64,000 nt of DNA from JADJNW01 sp964517175 (GTDB taxonomy: Bacteria; Bacteroidota; Bacteroidia; Chitinophagales; Saprospiraceae), in assembly GCA_964517175.1 (NCBI GenBank), contig CAZFBU010000001.1, positions 1-64,000 on the forward strand, read 5' to 3'. Shown here in pieces: positions 24,677 to 33,931 of this stretch. The stretch's first letter is position 1. Each line of letters starts with the position of its first letter. A model generated the notes under the pieces. That model was not told the DNA's origin. It worked only from the letters and a program-made list of their open reading frames with translations, and did not search any database. Made by a program: the position numbers and the translations under genes.

Positions 24677-25636
24677 ATGAGTTTTTTCTCAAACTTTTTC
24701 ACCAAAGATAAGAAAGAAGACCTCGATAAAGGGTTGGAAAAAACCAAATCGAGTTTTTTTGGGAAGCTATCCAAAGCCATCGCCGGCAAGACGACCGTTG
24801 ACGAAGAAGTGCTCGACGAACTGGAAGGCGTGCTGATTTCCTCTGATGTCGGGTTGAATACGACGGTCAAGATCATCGAGCGCATCGAAGACCGCGTAGC
24901 GCGCGACAAATACCTCGGCACTTCCGAATTGAATGAAATACTGCGGGATGAGATCGTGCAGTTGCTTTCGGAAAACAACACCGAGGATGTCGAAGATTTT
25001 ACACCGCCCGGCGGCAATGCAAAACCTACGGTTATCATGGTGGTGGGGGTCAATGGCGTTGGCAAAACGACAACTATCGGCAAGTTGGCGCATCAGTTTC
25101 ATCAGCAAGGCAAAAAAGTAATTCTCGGTGCCGGCGATACCTTCCGGGCGGCAGCGGTTGATCAGTTGAAAATTTGGTCGGAGCGAGTGGGCTGCGATTT
25201 TTATAGCAAAGGCATGAATACCGACCCGGCGGCGGTAGCCTACGAAACGGTTGATAAGGCAGTCACTGAAGGCTATGACATAGCGATCATCGATACGGCC
25301 GGGCGACTGCACACCAAAATCAACCTGATGAACGAACTGGGCAAGATCAAACGCTCGATTAGCAAACGCCTGGAGGGCGCGCCCCACGAAGTTTTGCTGG
25401 TACTAGACGCAACCACCGGACAGAATGCCATCGAACAGGCAAAGCACTTTACCAATGCGACGGAAGTCTCGGCGCTGGCACTAACGAAGCTCGACGGCAC
25501 GGCGAAAGGGGGTGTTGCCATTGGCATTTCCGATCAGTTTAAGGTGCCGATCAAATACATTGGCGTAGGGGAAGGTATTGGACAGTTGCAGGTGTTTAAC
25601 AAGCGGGCGTTCGTAGATTCCCTGTTCGACCAGTAA
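24677..25636 (+). CDS. ftsY: Signal recognition particle receptor FtsY
   Basis: 319 residues. A short charged A-region (about 1-35) precedes the NG GTPase domain: helical N domain about 36-115; P-loop GVNGVGKTTTIGKLA; DTFRAAAVDQLKIW; DTAGRLHTKINLMNEL; TKLDGTAKGGVAIGI. It docks ribosome-SRP complexes at the inner membrane for co-translational insertion. The 5' leader contains the hairpin repeat described just upstream, which could affect its expression. Confidence 0.97.
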   Translation: MSFFSNFFTKDKKEDLDKGLEKTKSSFFGKLSKAIAGKTTVDEEVLDELEGVLISSDVGLNTTVKIIERIEDRVARDKYLGTSELNEILRDEIVQLLSENNTEDVEDFTPPGGNAKPTVIMVVGVNGVGKTTTIGKLAHQFHQQGKKVILGAGDTFRAAAVDQLKIWSERVGCDFYSKGMNTDPAAVAYETVDKAVTEGYDIAIIDTAGRLHTKINLMNELGKIKRSISKRLEGAPHEVLLVLDATTGQNAIEQAKHFTNATEVSALALTKLDGTAKGGVAIGISDQFKVPIKYIGVGEGIGQLQVFNKRAFVDSLFDQ

Positions 25637-25892
25637 AAACAGATTGCGATTCGCTCTGCAAAATTGAAATGCCGCCGTCAGATTTAGAATTTTACACCGA
25701 ATAAGGTTAAAAGTTAAAAAAATATATAAAAAAACGCTTTGGATTCGTATTTTTCGCAAAAATGAATGCCAACCCACCAAAAAACTGTCAATCGCCATTT
25801 TATCATGGAGGGTACAGTGGCTATTAAAAATGCCCCCGGAAAACGATCCTTATATTTGAAACGTTGTGCCCCAAAACAACGAAACAAAAATC

Positions 25893-26317
25893 ATGACATT
25901 AATTGACACGCATACGCATTTGTACCTGGAACAATTTGATAGTGATCGCGATGCGATGATACGCCGCGCCCTGGATGCTGGTGTGGAGAAAATGTACCTG
26001 CCGAACATCGACAGCAGCTCTGTGGCGGCCATGCTGCAACTGGAATCGGCGTATCCGGAGCACTGTTTTGCGATGATGGGATTGCATCCTTGCTCAGTGG
26101 GTGAAAACTACCGGGAGGAACTGGCAAAAGTGCGCGGATGGCTTGAGAAACGGGCATTTTGTGCCGTTGGCGAAATTGGAATGGACTTACATTGGGATAC
26201 AACTTTTCGCAAACAGCAGGAAGAATCTTTTCTAACACAATGCGAGTGGGCGAAAAAAATGGACATTCCGATTGTCATACATACCAGAAAAGCAACGCAG
26301 TTGGTCATTGATATGGT
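25893..26317 (+). CDS. TatD-family metal-dependent hydrolase, 3' part lost in gap
   Basis: 141 residues are visible of an expected 255 or so. MTLIDTHTHLYLEQFDSDRD carries the H-x-H metal site, CFAMMGLHPCSVG the next conserved strand, AVGEIGMDLHWD the bridging Glu, and MDIPIVIHTRKA a further His. TatD enzymes are DNases or D-aminoacyl hydrolases with a TIM barrel and two divalent metals. The start is the ATG; a GTG 27 bases upstream adds no conserved residues. The sequence after the gap does not resume a recognisable TatD tail, so the true gap is probably longer than 300 bases or the gene ends within it. Confidence 0.88.
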
Positions 26318-26417
26318 NNNNNNNNNNNNNNNNNNNNNNNNNNNNNNNNNNNNNNNNNNNNNNNNNNNNNNNNNNNNNNNNNNNNNNNNNNNNNNNNNNN
26401 NNNNNNNNNNNNNNNNN
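26318..26417. other. Assembly gap (100 N) in the TatD gene
   Basis: Exactly 100 N. The C-terminal half of TatD (about 340 bases) is unaccounted for. Confidence 0.99.
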
Positions 26418-26771
26418 GCAGATTTTGCACGAGAATCAATAGTTTTTGCCAATTTTCAATGGTGCAAAACAAGGCAGAATCTTAAAAAATTTTGATTTGT
26501 TACATCTTTTTACAATTTTTGTGGCATACACTATTGTTCTAAAGCGCTGAATGATTATTTTTGTTGGCGTTTCCTGAACAAAGGAACTCCGGATGATAAA
26601 AGATCGTACGGATAGAAATTGAAAAACACTTTCGGATTGGTGATTTGAAAAACAGAAAGCAGCGATCCGGAAAAGAATAGAGAGCGAGGTAGAAGTTTGC
26701 AATTAATTTTGATATTGCAAGCCTTTTGTTTTGAACTTTCTTAAGTTTAGAAACCTAAAAGTGGTGGATAG
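26418..26771. other. Gene-free AT-rich stretch
   Basis: 354 bases between the gap and tRNA-Ser. No convincing ORF, RNA or repeat was recognised; the first bases may still belong to the end of the TatD gene. Confidence 0.6.
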
Positions 26772-26859
26772 GGAGAGGTGGCCGAGCGGTCGAAGGCGCA
26801 CGCCTGGAAAGCGTGTATACCCTAACCGGGTATCGCGGGTTCGAATCCCGCTCTCTCCG
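26772..26859 (+). tRNA. tRNA-Ser (anticodon GGA)
   Basis: 88 bases with a long class II variable arm (TATACCCTAACCGGGTATC). Acceptor GGAGAGG/TCTCTCC (one G-U), anticodon stem CACGC/GCGTG around CTGGAAA, T-loop TTCGAAT, discriminator G. CCA is encoded at 26860-26862, unlike the tRNA-Arg above. Reads UCC and UCU. Confidence 0.95.
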
Positions 26860-26935
26860 CCATTAAAATTTTAGGAAATAAGAACGGAAAATCAATTATT
26901 TCATCACAAAAAACAATCGTAAAACCTTATTGACT

Positions 26936-27697
26936 ATGCGAAAATTATTAACTCTATTGCTTGTTTTGGTGTTAGCGGTAAGCGCAAGCAATGTCACATA
27001 CGCGCAGGATGACAACACAGAGACTACGACGCTGTCTGCAGATGATCCAAATGCAGAATTGGGTGGCTATCAGTTGCTGAAGAAGTACTTCATCGATGGT
27101 GGCTGGACATTCATGAGTTTCGTACTGGTTTGTTTGATTCTGGGTCTGGCATTTGCAATCGAGCGTATTATTACGTTGAATATTGCAACGACTAACACGG
27201 ACAAACTACTCGCGCGGATAGACGAGAACCTGAAGTCAGGTGATGTTGAAGGTGCGATGGAAGTTTGCAAATCTACACAAGGACCTACTGCCAGCGTTCT
27301 GTATGAAGGCTTGAAGCAGGCAAACGACGGTCCGGAAGCGGTTGAAAAAGCGATCGTTTCCTACGGTAGCGTACAAATGGGTCTTCTGGAAAGAGGCTTG
27401 GTTTGGATTTCTTTGTTTATTGCCCTGGCACCGATGCTTGGCTTTATGGGTACGGTAATCGGTATGATCACTGCCTTCGACCGTATCGAGGCGGTAGGTG
27501 ATATTTCGCCGACGGTCGTTGCCGGTGGTATCAAAGTGGCACTTTTGACGACGGTATTCGGTCTTATTGTGGCTATTATCTTGCAGGTATTCTACAACTA
27601 CATTATCTCCAAGATTGATGGTATTGTCAATAAGATGGAAGATGCATCAATCGCGCTGGTTGATATTATGGCTGCCAATGGTATTTTTAAGAAATAA
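26936..27697 (+). CDS. exbB: MotA/TolQ/ExbB proton channel family protein
   Basis: 253 residues from ATG (a TTG two codons earlier is in frame). Signal-like N-terminus ending SNVTYAQ, then three membrane helices: WTFMSFVLVCLILGLAFAIE (about 58-77), a long cytoplasmic loop, GLVWISLFIALAPMLGFMGTVIGM (about 155-178) and the VALLTTVFGLIVAIILQVFY helix (about 200-220). ExbB forms the pentameric proton channel that energises TonB-dependent outer-membrane receptors such as the SusC protein in this window. First gene of a four-gene operon. Confidence 0.95.
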   Translation: MRKLLTLLLVLVLAVSASNVTYAQDDNTETTTLSADDPNAELGGYQLLKKYFIDGGWTFMSFVLVCLILGLAFAIERIITLNIATTNTDKLLARIDENLKSGDVEGAMEVCKSTQGPTASVLYEGLKQANDGPEAVEKAIVSYGSVQMGLLERGLVWISLFIALAPMLGFMGTVIGMITAFDRIEAVGDISPTVVAGGIKVALLTTVFGLIVAIILQVFYNYIISKIDGIVNKMEDASIALVDIMAANGIFKK

Positions 27698-27715
27698 AAA
27701 AGAATTCAATACGCT

Positions 27716-28189
27716 ATGTATAAATTTTTAACGAAAAACGGACAAGCTCTTGCTTTTGGTCTGGGAATTCTGGTAACGGTGGTGTTTCTGGTTACCGCTT
27801 CATCCAACCTTACCAGTTTCAATAGCTTGCCGGACGAAGAAAAGTTTACAACCTCCATATTTGACGTGGGTTTAAAGGGATCTATTGCGTTGGCAGTGAC
27901 TGCTTTGATACTGACGATCGTTTTCGCCATTTATCAAACAGCAACTAACTTGCGGGCCTCTATTTTTGGTATCTTGGGCTTGGTCGTTATTGTAGCCGTC
28001 TTTTTCATTGCCTATTCCAGCGCAAGCGGCGAAGCTACCGGTGCGATGGCTCGTGCAGTGGATAACTACGGAGGAATGACCGCCAACGAGCTAAAAATCG
28101 TCGGTGGAGGTATTACTACGGCTATGGTACTGGCAGGACTTGCTGTCGTATCCATTGTGATTTCGGAGATTATTAATTTATTCAAATAA
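27716..28189 (+). CDS. Four-helix membrane protein of the ExbB/ExbD operon
   Basis: 157 residues; hydrophobic helices at about 10-29, 54-74, 82-102 and 130-152. No named domain recognised. It lies 18 bases after exbB and 6 bases before the first exbD, so it is co-transcribed with the channel genes. A membrane protein in this place is common in Bacteroidota exb operons, which suggests an accessory subunit or assembly factor; this is inferred from position only. Confidence 0.75.
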   Translation: MYKFLTKNGQALAFGLGILVTVVFLVTASSNLTSFNSLPDEEKFTTSIFDVGLKGSIALAVTALILTIVFAIYQTATNLRASIFGILGLVVIVAVFFIAYSSASGEATGAMARAVDNYGGMTANELKIVGGGITTAMVLAGLAVVSIVISEIINLFK

Positions 28190-28195
28190 TATATT

Positions 28196-28741
28196 ATGGC
28201 AAGGAATAGACAACAGAACGAGATGAATGCGAGTTCTATGGCTGACATTGCCTTCTTATTGCTGATATTCTTTCTGGTGACGACGACCATCGTCGAGGAT
28301 AAGGGGATCACAGTAAAGTTGCCACCGTGGTCAGAAGAACCACCGGAAGTAGAGCAGTTGAAATCACGTAACGTTTTCGCCGTATTGGTAAATGCTCAGA
28401 ACCAATTATTGGTTAGGGGCGAACCGGCAGACATCGGTCAACTCAGAGAACGCGCTAAGGAATTCATTTTGAATCCGCAGCGTCGGGAAGATTTGTCGGA
28501 AAGACCTACGCGGGCAATCATATCTTTGAAGAATGATCGTGGTACGAACTACGAAACATACCTCGAAGTATATAACGAACTCAAGGGCGCCTACAATGAA
28601 TTGTGGGACGAATTGAGCCGCCGCAAGTACGGAGTGCCTTACAGTGAAGATCTGCCGCTCGCTTATCGCAAAGCCATCAAGGATGAAGTTCCAATGGTAT
28701 TGTCAGAGGCAGAACCAACTGCATTCGGTGAGGAAAGGTAA
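28196..28741 (+). CDS. exbD: ExbD/TolR biopolymer transport protein (first paralogue)
   Basis: 181 residues. The N-terminal segment SSMADIAFLLLIFFLVTTTI (about 13-32) is the single ExbD membrane helix with the proton-carrying Asp (D17). The periplasmic part contains GITVKLPPWSEE and a long insert after the usual TolR fold, making it longer than typical ExbD (about 140). It works with ExbB in proton-driven energisation of TonB. Confidence 0.93.
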   Translation: MARNRQQNEMNASSMADIAFLLLIFFLVTTTIVEDKGITVKLPPWSEEPPEVEQLKSRNVFAVLVNAQNQLLVRGEPADIGQLRERAKEFILNPQRREDLSERPTRAIISLKNDRGTNYETYLEVYNELKGAYNELWDELSRRKYGVPYSEDLPLAYRKAIKDEVPMVLSEAEPTAFGEER

Positions 28742-28833
28742 TTACCAGAGAACGAAGCGACGTTGTCGAAGGCTACCAGATTATTTATGTTAAACCCAGT
28801 CATGCTTACAGCGTGATCTAAAGTTTAAGCGTT

Positions 28834-29310
28834 ATGTCAAAATTTCAAAAGAAAAGAGGTAAGACTACGCCTGCGATTTCGACTGCGTCATTACCGGATA
28901 TTATCTTTATGTTGCTCTTCTTCTTTATGGTGGTTACCACCATGCGCGACGCGGAGCTGAAAGTAAAGGTAGTTACTCCATTCGCTACGGAATTGACCAA
29001 GCTGGAAGAAAAATCACTGGTAAATTACCTGTACGTTGGTCGTCCTACGGAGCAATATCAAGCGGTATATGGTACAAAACCCCGCTTGCAGTTGGGCGAT
29101 AAATTCGCTACGGTTGCTGAAATACCGCTGTTTTTGGAGCAGCACAAGGTAAAAGTACCGGAAGCAAGACGAGGACAGATTACTTCTTCTTTGCGAGTCG
29201 ATGGTTCCGTGACAATGGGGATTGTCCAGGATGTGAAGACGCAGCTGAGAAAATCAGGACAGCTAAAGATTAATTACTCTGCGAAAAGGCGTCCGGATCG
29301 CAGAAGATAA
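28834..29310 (+). CDS. exbD: ExbD/TolR biopolymer transport protein (second paralogue)
   Basis: 158 residues. STASLPDIIFMLLFFFMVVT (about 18-37) is the membrane helix with the conserved Asp (D24). A basic N-terminus (KFQKKRGKT) lies in the cytoplasm. Two different ExbD proteins behind one ExbB is the standard Bacteroidota arrangement and suggests heterodimeric stators. Ends just before a bidirectional terminator. Confidence 0.93.
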   Translation: MSKFQKKRGKTTPAISTASLPDIIFMLLFFFMVVTTMRDAELKVKVVTPFATELTKLEEKSLVNYLYVGRPTEQYQAVYGTKPRLQLGDKFATVAEIPLFLEQHKVKVPEARRGQITSSLRVDGSVTMGIVQDVKTQLRKSGQLKINYSAKRRPDRRR

Positions 29311-29334
29311 TTTCGGAGCTTTTTCGCGCAAAAA

Positions 29335-29367
29335 AAGAGGTCTCTTGCTATTAGCAGAAGACCTCTT
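29335..29367. terminator. Bidirectional terminator between exbD and DUF4293 genes
   Basis: Perfect 9-base arms (AAGAGGTCT and AGACCTCTT) plus an inner TGCTA/TAGCA stem. An A-run on the left and T-rich DNA on the right let it serve both converging genes. Confidence 0.75.
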
Positions 29368-29373
29368 GTGCTT

Positions 29374-29811
29374 TTAACGAAGTCGATCCATTGATTTCAC
29401 CAGCTTTTCATCTTTGCTGATGAAGCGATAAGCCAGCAAGGTGAATAGGAAAGTGGCGACTGGCAGATACATACCGGCGGCGTCCTGTACTTCGCGGTCG
29501 CCAATCGCCGGGCTGGCCTGAATGAAAAACACAACGCCCAGTACGATTGCTAATAAATTGGCAATAAAGGCAAAGATGGTCAGTCGCATCTGCAGCGAAC
29601 GGTTTTTGTACATAAAAATACTCACCAGTGCCAATATACCTGCTATGGCAAAAAGAATTACCATGCCCATGTGGTCTTTTACATTGTAAACGCTATCGGC
29701 GAAGACCGTTTGTTGTACATTGTCCTGCGTCTTTGCGAAAGGAGCGGCAAAGACACCAAATGCTCCGCCGGCTGCCAATAACAAAAAGATGCTCTGTATT
29801 CGTTGTATCAT
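29374..29811 (-). CDS. DUF4293 membrane protein
   Basis: 145 residues starting MIQRIQSIFLLLAAGGAFGV, the signature opening of DUF4293, with four membrane helices (about 5-22, 49-68, 76-98, 108-128). It is found across Bacteroidota, often near DNA-directed RNA polymerase or Rho genes; function unknown. It has a clear promoter and a shared terminator, so it is transcribed alone. Confidence 0.88.
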   Translation of the reverse strand: MIQRIQSIFLLLAAGGAFGVFAAPFAKTQDNVQQTVFADSVYNVKDHMGMVILFAIAGILALVSIFMYKNRSLQMRLTIFAFIANLLAIVLGVVFFIQASPAIGDREVQDAAGMYLPVATFLFTLLAYRFISKDEKLVKSMDRLR

Positions 29812-29837
29812 AATGAGTTAATTTTTTTCGGTTGCCG

Positions 29838-29865
29838 CAAAGATAAGCACACGGGAGCATATCAA
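29838..29865 (-). promoter_or_regulatory. Promoter of the DUF4293 gene
   Basis: On the minus strand TTG (29865-29863), 17 bases, then TATCTTTG (29845-29838), an exact -7 match, 27 bases upstream of the ATG. Confidence 0.6.
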
Positions 29866-29917
29866 CCGTAACGAGATGCTCTAAAATGATTAAATTTGCC
29901 ATTCTAAACGCAAAGAT

Positions 29918-31072
29918 GTGAAACATTTTGTACCGCCTGAGACGCTGAGTTTTTGGGAGCGGGAGACTTTCTTCCGCGGAATAGATGTCGCTATTATTGG
30001 TGGAGGCATTGTAGGGTTGAGTGCAGCCTTACATTTCAAAGAGCAACAGCCAGCGTTGAATGTCGTCGTTTTGGAAAGAGGAACACTTCCGTTCGGCGCC
30101 AGCACACGCAATGCCGGTTTTGCCTGTTTCGGCAGCATGACCGAATTGCTGGATGATCTGCAGGGAAGATCAGAAGATGAGGTTTGGGCGCTGGTGGACC
30201 GCCGCTGGCGTGGACTGCAACGCCTGCGTGAGCGGGTTGGGGATCATGGGCTGGGGTACGAGCCACTGGGTGGATTTGAACTTTTTCGGGCGGAGGAAGC
30301 AGACAAATTCGAACGCTGCCTGGAACACCTGGAGGATTTTAACGACAAAGTGAAAAGCATCACCGGGAAACCTGGAGCATATCAGGTTGTTTCTGAGCGC
30401 ATTGCTGATTTTGGTCTGAATGGGGTAGCGCATCTGATTGTCAATCAACTGGAAGGGCAGGTGCATACCGGGCAAATGATGGCGTCGCTGATTCAGCTGG
30501 CGGCGGAGCGTGGTGTTCGACTATTGAATGGCTTGGAGATCGAAGCGGTGGAAAGCGATGAGGAAGGTGTGCGCATTTACACTATGGAAGGTTGGGAACT
30601 GCAAGCCGAAAAAGTACTGGTGACAATAAACGGCTTTGCCCGGCAGCTATTGCCCGAACTGACCGTGCAACCTGCTCGCAATCAGGTGTTAATCACCAAA
30701 CCCATCCCCGGTTTGCGCGTGCGGGGCGCGTTTCATTACCAGGAGGGCTATTTTTATTTTCGGAATGTCGGCAATTGCATTCTGCTCGGTGGTGGGAGAA
30801 ACCTGGCAAAGGAAGCAGAACAAACGACCCAGTTTGGCACGACGGAACTGATCCGCTCTAACCTGGAAAAACTGCTGTATGAGGTTATTTTACCCGGACA
30901 ACCCCACGAGATCGATACGTGGTGGAGCGGTATTATGGGCGTAGGAGAGGAGAAAGCGCCCGTTATTCGGGAGGTGCTGCCAAACGTAGCGGTGGCGGTG
31001 CGCCTGGGCGGTATGGGCGTGGCTATTGGCAGCCTGGTGGGGGAGGAAGCGGCGGCTTTGATATGCAATTAA
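29918..31072 (+). CDS. FAD-dependent oxidoreductase, DadA/DAO family
   Basis: 384 residues with GTG as start (an overlapping ATG is out of frame and immediately stopped). The FAD-binding motif VAIIGGGIVGLSAALHF is at about 25-41, and GASTRNAGFACFGSMTELLDDL at about 67-88 is the family's second conserved block. C-terminal WWSGIMGVGEEKAPVIREVLP and RLGGMGVAIGSLVGEEAA complete the cofactor site. Likely oxidises an amino acid or glycine-like amine; substrate unknown. A -7-like TAAATTTG lies at 29891-29898. Confidence 0.88.
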   Translation: MKHFVPPETLSFWERETFFRGIDVAIIGGGIVGLSAALHFKEQQPALNVVVLERGTLPFGASTRNAGFACFGSMTELLDDLQGRSEDEVWALVDRRWRGLQRLRERVGDHGLGYEPLGGFELFRAEEADKFERCLEHLEDFNDKVKSITGKPGAYQVVSERIADFGLNGVAHLIVNQLEGQVHTGQMMASLIQLAAERGVRLLNGLEIEAVESDEEGVRIYTMEGWELQAEKVLVTINGFARQLLPELTVQPARNQVLITKPIPGLRVRGAFHYQEGYFYFRNVGNCILLGGGRNLAKEAEQTTQFGTTELIRSNLEKLLYEVILPGQPHEIDTWWSGIMGVGEEKAPVIREVLPNVAVAVRLGGMGVAIGSLVGEEAAALICN

Positions 31073-31141
31073 TGTTTCGTTAATTTGATGCCGTGTGAGC
31101 CAACATTAGCAGAAAATGGTCGTTACTGAAAAAAATGAGGA

Positions 31142-33019
31142 ATGAAATACAGGTATGTACAATATTTTTTTGCTTTGTTTCTTGCATTTCTTGTTTTGGA
31201 AATCGCAGCCCAAACCAAGCCACCAACTATTTCCGAACAAAAAGACGAGGTGCAGGTCGATTATGCCGATATTTTTGAGAATATTCAGGCAGGGGATAGC
31301 ATCGTGCAGAAATTTCGCGGTAATGTGGAATTGCGGCAGGATAGCATTTTTATGTACTGCGATTCGGCTACGATCATCAATAAAGTTTATGTCGTTGCAC
31401 AGGGTAATGTCATTATTCAGCAGGGTGACACGACCAGCGTTTTCGCGGATTCGCTGATATATTGGGGCGACCTGAAGCAGGCGGCACTCTTCAGCAATGT
31501 GGCGCTGGTCAATGGTCAGCAGAAGCTCTTTACCGAGCGGCTCGATTACGATTTGAATACCAAAACGGCGACCTACTTTGAAGGCGCAACGTTGACCAAT
31601 AACGATACCCAACTCAGCAGCAAGCGGGGCTACTACTTTGTAAACCAGGATGAAGTGTTTTTTCGGGACAGCGTGGTAGTCATTGATCCGGATTTTAATT
31701 TGCGATCCGATACGCTTAAATTCAATACCGAAACCCGCACCGTTTTTTTCCTGGCACCGACCCTCATCATTAGTGACAGCACCAGGATCTACTGCGAAGA
31801 TGGCTATTATGATACGCAGAATAATCTGGCAGAGTTTCGGAAAAATGCTCAGTTTGCCCGGGACACGCAGGAAGCCGTCGCCGACACCATTCGCTACGAT
31901 GGTAAAAATGAAATTTATGACCTGGATGGCAACGCGCAATTTACGGACGAGAACCAGGAAGCGATTGCCAATAATATCCGCTACGAAAAATTGAATGATA
32001 AGTATTACCTCACCGGTGATGCGAGCTATCGGGATTCTACCCGGAATATCGTAGCAGAAGAGATCATTTATGATCGGAAAAACGAATTGTATTCGACGAA
32101 AGGGCGATCGCGCGTGATTGACCCGCCGCAAATTCTGGAGGCGGATCAAATCGCCTATACCGAAGGCAATGGCATTGGCATCGCGCTGGGTAATATTATC
32201 TGGCAGGACACCTCGGCAAATCTTACAATCCTATGTGAGCGAGCGGATTATAACCGGAGTACGAATTACCTGAAGGCGGTTGGCGGGCAGCAGGGGCGAC
32301 CGCTGCTCATCACAGAGGTGGAGTCGGATTCTCTTTTTTTGTCTTCCGATACGCTGCTGGCGGTGCAAATGATTGATACGCTCACCAACGACACGTCGCG
32401 CACGCTTTTTGCTTATCGGGATGTTCGTATTTTCAAGAGCAACTTACAGGCTATTTGCGATTCCCTGGCGTATTCGGGAATAGATTCTACTTTTCGTTTG
32501 TACAACGATCCGATTATCTGGTCAGACACAACGCAATTCGTCGCCGATACCGTTGATATTTTATTGAAAAACAATGCGATAGATCGAATTTTTTTGCAGA
32601 ACAACGGGTTTATTGTCAATTCGCCCGATCAGATTTTTTTCAATCAAATTAAAGGACGGGACATCACTGCATTTTTTGAAGAGGGAGAACTGAGGCGTAT
32701 GGATGTGCAAGGGAACGCCGAATCGGTTTATTACGCATTGGATGAGCAAAGCGCCTACGTTGGGGTGAACAAGATACTTTGTAGTGAAATGCTGATGTAT
32801 TTTGGTAATAATCAGATTGACAATATTCGGTTTTACACGGCACCTCAGGCTACGCTGTTTCCAATGAAACAGGCAAAACACGAAGAACTGAAGCTCGACG
32901 GCTTCAGTTGGGAAGTCAGCAGGCGGCCGAAAGATCGGTACGATGTATTATTAGCCAGTAAAAAAAATCAAACCATACCGAAAAAAGATGAAACGGCAGA
33001 AGCACCTTCTAACGATTAG
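31142..33019 (+). CDS. OstA-like (LptA-type) LPS-transport-related protein
   Basis: 625 residues with a signal peptide ending near EIAAQ. The body is a long series of strand-turn repeats, e.g. FRGNVELRQDSIFMYCDSAT, VVAQGNVIIQQGDTTSVFAD, TARYEKLNDKYYLTGDA-like units, as in OstA/LptA beta-jellyroll proteins that form the periplasmic LPS bridge. It is much longer than LptA (about 180) and fits the Bacteroidota OstA-like group. The 3' end overlaps the next gene by 32 bases, so the two are likely co-translated. Confidence 0.9.
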   Translation: MKYRYVQYFFALFLAFLVLEIAAQTKPPTISEQKDEVQVDYADIFENIQAGDSIVQKFRGNVELRQDSIFMYCDSATIINKVYVVAQGNVIIQQGDTTSVFADSLIYWGDLKQAALFSNVALVNGQQKLFTERLDYDLNTKTATYFEGATLTNNDTQLSSKRGYYFVNQDEVFFRDSVVVIDPDFNLRSDTLKFNTETRTVFFLAPTLIISDSTRIYCEDGYYDTQNNLAEFRKNAQFARDTQEAVADTIRYDGKNEIYDLDGNAQFTDENQEAIANNIRYEKLNDKYYLTGDASYRDSTRNIVAEEIIYDRKNELYSTKGRSRVIDPPQILEADQIAYTEGNGIGIALGNIIWQDTSANLTILCERADYNRSTNYLKAVGGQQGRPLLITEVESDSLFLSSDTLLAVQMIDTLTNDTSRTLFAYRDVRIFKSNLQAICDSLAYSGIDSTFRLYNDPIIWSDTTQFVADTVDILLKNNAIDRIFLQNNGFIVNSPDQIFFNQIKGRDITAFFEEGELRRMDVQGNAESVYYALDEQSAYVGVNKILCSEMLMYFGNNQIDNIRFYTAPQATLFPMKQAKHEELKLDGFSWEVSRRPKDRYDVLLASKKNQTIPKKDETAEAPSND

Positions 33020-33758
33020 TATTTTTCTGCTGGCAGTATGCTTCGGATACAGCGCTGCCCCGGAGGCGGAGCGGCAAATGCAGCGTGCCAACGAAGCTTA
33101 TCAAGCCGGCAATTATGCGGAAGCACTGCGACAATACAAAGCGCTGCAAGCACAGGGCTATCAGTCAGAGGCATTATATTATAACCTGGGCAACAGCTAT
33201 TTTCGGCTCGATAGCCTGGGCAAAGCGGTGTTATACTACGAGCGGGCATTATTGCTGGATCCTGATGACGCGGATTTACAGCACAACCTGAGCGTAGCTC
33301 GCCAGAAACTGGCGGATGAAATAGATGCACTTCCCGATTTTTTCCTGATGGAATGGTGGCGGCAGGCCAGTTTGTCGTTGCCGAAAAACGGCTGGAGTGC
33401 GCTGGCGGTCATTTTTCTCTGGCTGGGAATGAGCGGGCTGGTGTTCTGGATATTGGGCAAAGCACGAAAATTAAAAAAAATAGGGTTTGTGGTCGGAATT
33501 ATATTTTTGGCATTCAGCGGTTTGTTTTTTGCGCTGGCAAACAGCCGGGTGCAATTAGAGGAAAACAGCCGCAGAGCCATCATCATCCGAAGAGAGGTAG
33601 CCCTGCGCAGTGCGCCGGATGAAGTCAGCGAGTCGCTTCGGCTACTGCACGAAGGCACGACGATTCGCCTGCTCGATCAGATTGGGAATTGGTATAAGAT
33701 TGAATTGCTGGATGGCAATCAGGGGTGGTTGCCCAAACCTGCGGCAGAGGAGATATAA
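32988..33758 (+). CDS. batE: BatE-like protein: TPR, two membrane helices, SH3 domain
   Basis: 256 residues. Signal-like helix 1-23; TPR repeats about 30-105 (NEAYQAGNYAEALRQYKALQ, ALYYNLGNSYFRLDSLGKAV, YYERALLLDPDDADLQHNLS); membrane helices at about 138-157 and 165-184; bacterial SH3 domain about 198-254 (REVALRSAPDEVSESLRLLH, GNWYKIELLDGNQGWLP). This is the BatE architecture of the Bacteroides aerotolerance operon, but batA-D are not next to it. The start lies inside ostA by 32 bases, with an AAGATGAAACGG context. Confidence 0.88.
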   Translation: MKRQKHLLTISIFLLAVCFGYSAAPEAERQMQRANEAYQAGNYAEALRQYKALQAQGYQSEALYYNLGNSYFRLDSLGKAVLYYERALLLDPDDADLQHNLSVARQKLADEIDALPDFFLMEWWRQASLSLPKNGWSALAVIFLWLGMSGLVFWILGKARKLKKIGFVVGIIFLAFSGLFFALANSRVQLEENSRRAIIIRREVALRSAPDEVSESLRLLHEGTTIRLLDQIGNWYKIELLDGNQGWLPKPAAEEI

Positions 33759-33931
33759 TCAAAGTTGAATTTGCTAAACCCCTGAAATTCAGTAATTTTC
33801 TGATAACTAAAACCTCTAAAAGTTCGTAAGATTATTTACCCGGATTTTGCAAATCCGTTGGTGCAGACGGCAGGCCAACGTTTAGGAGGGCTGGCAGTTC
33901 TGAACTTTATTGTGTGAAGGTCTTTTTCACC

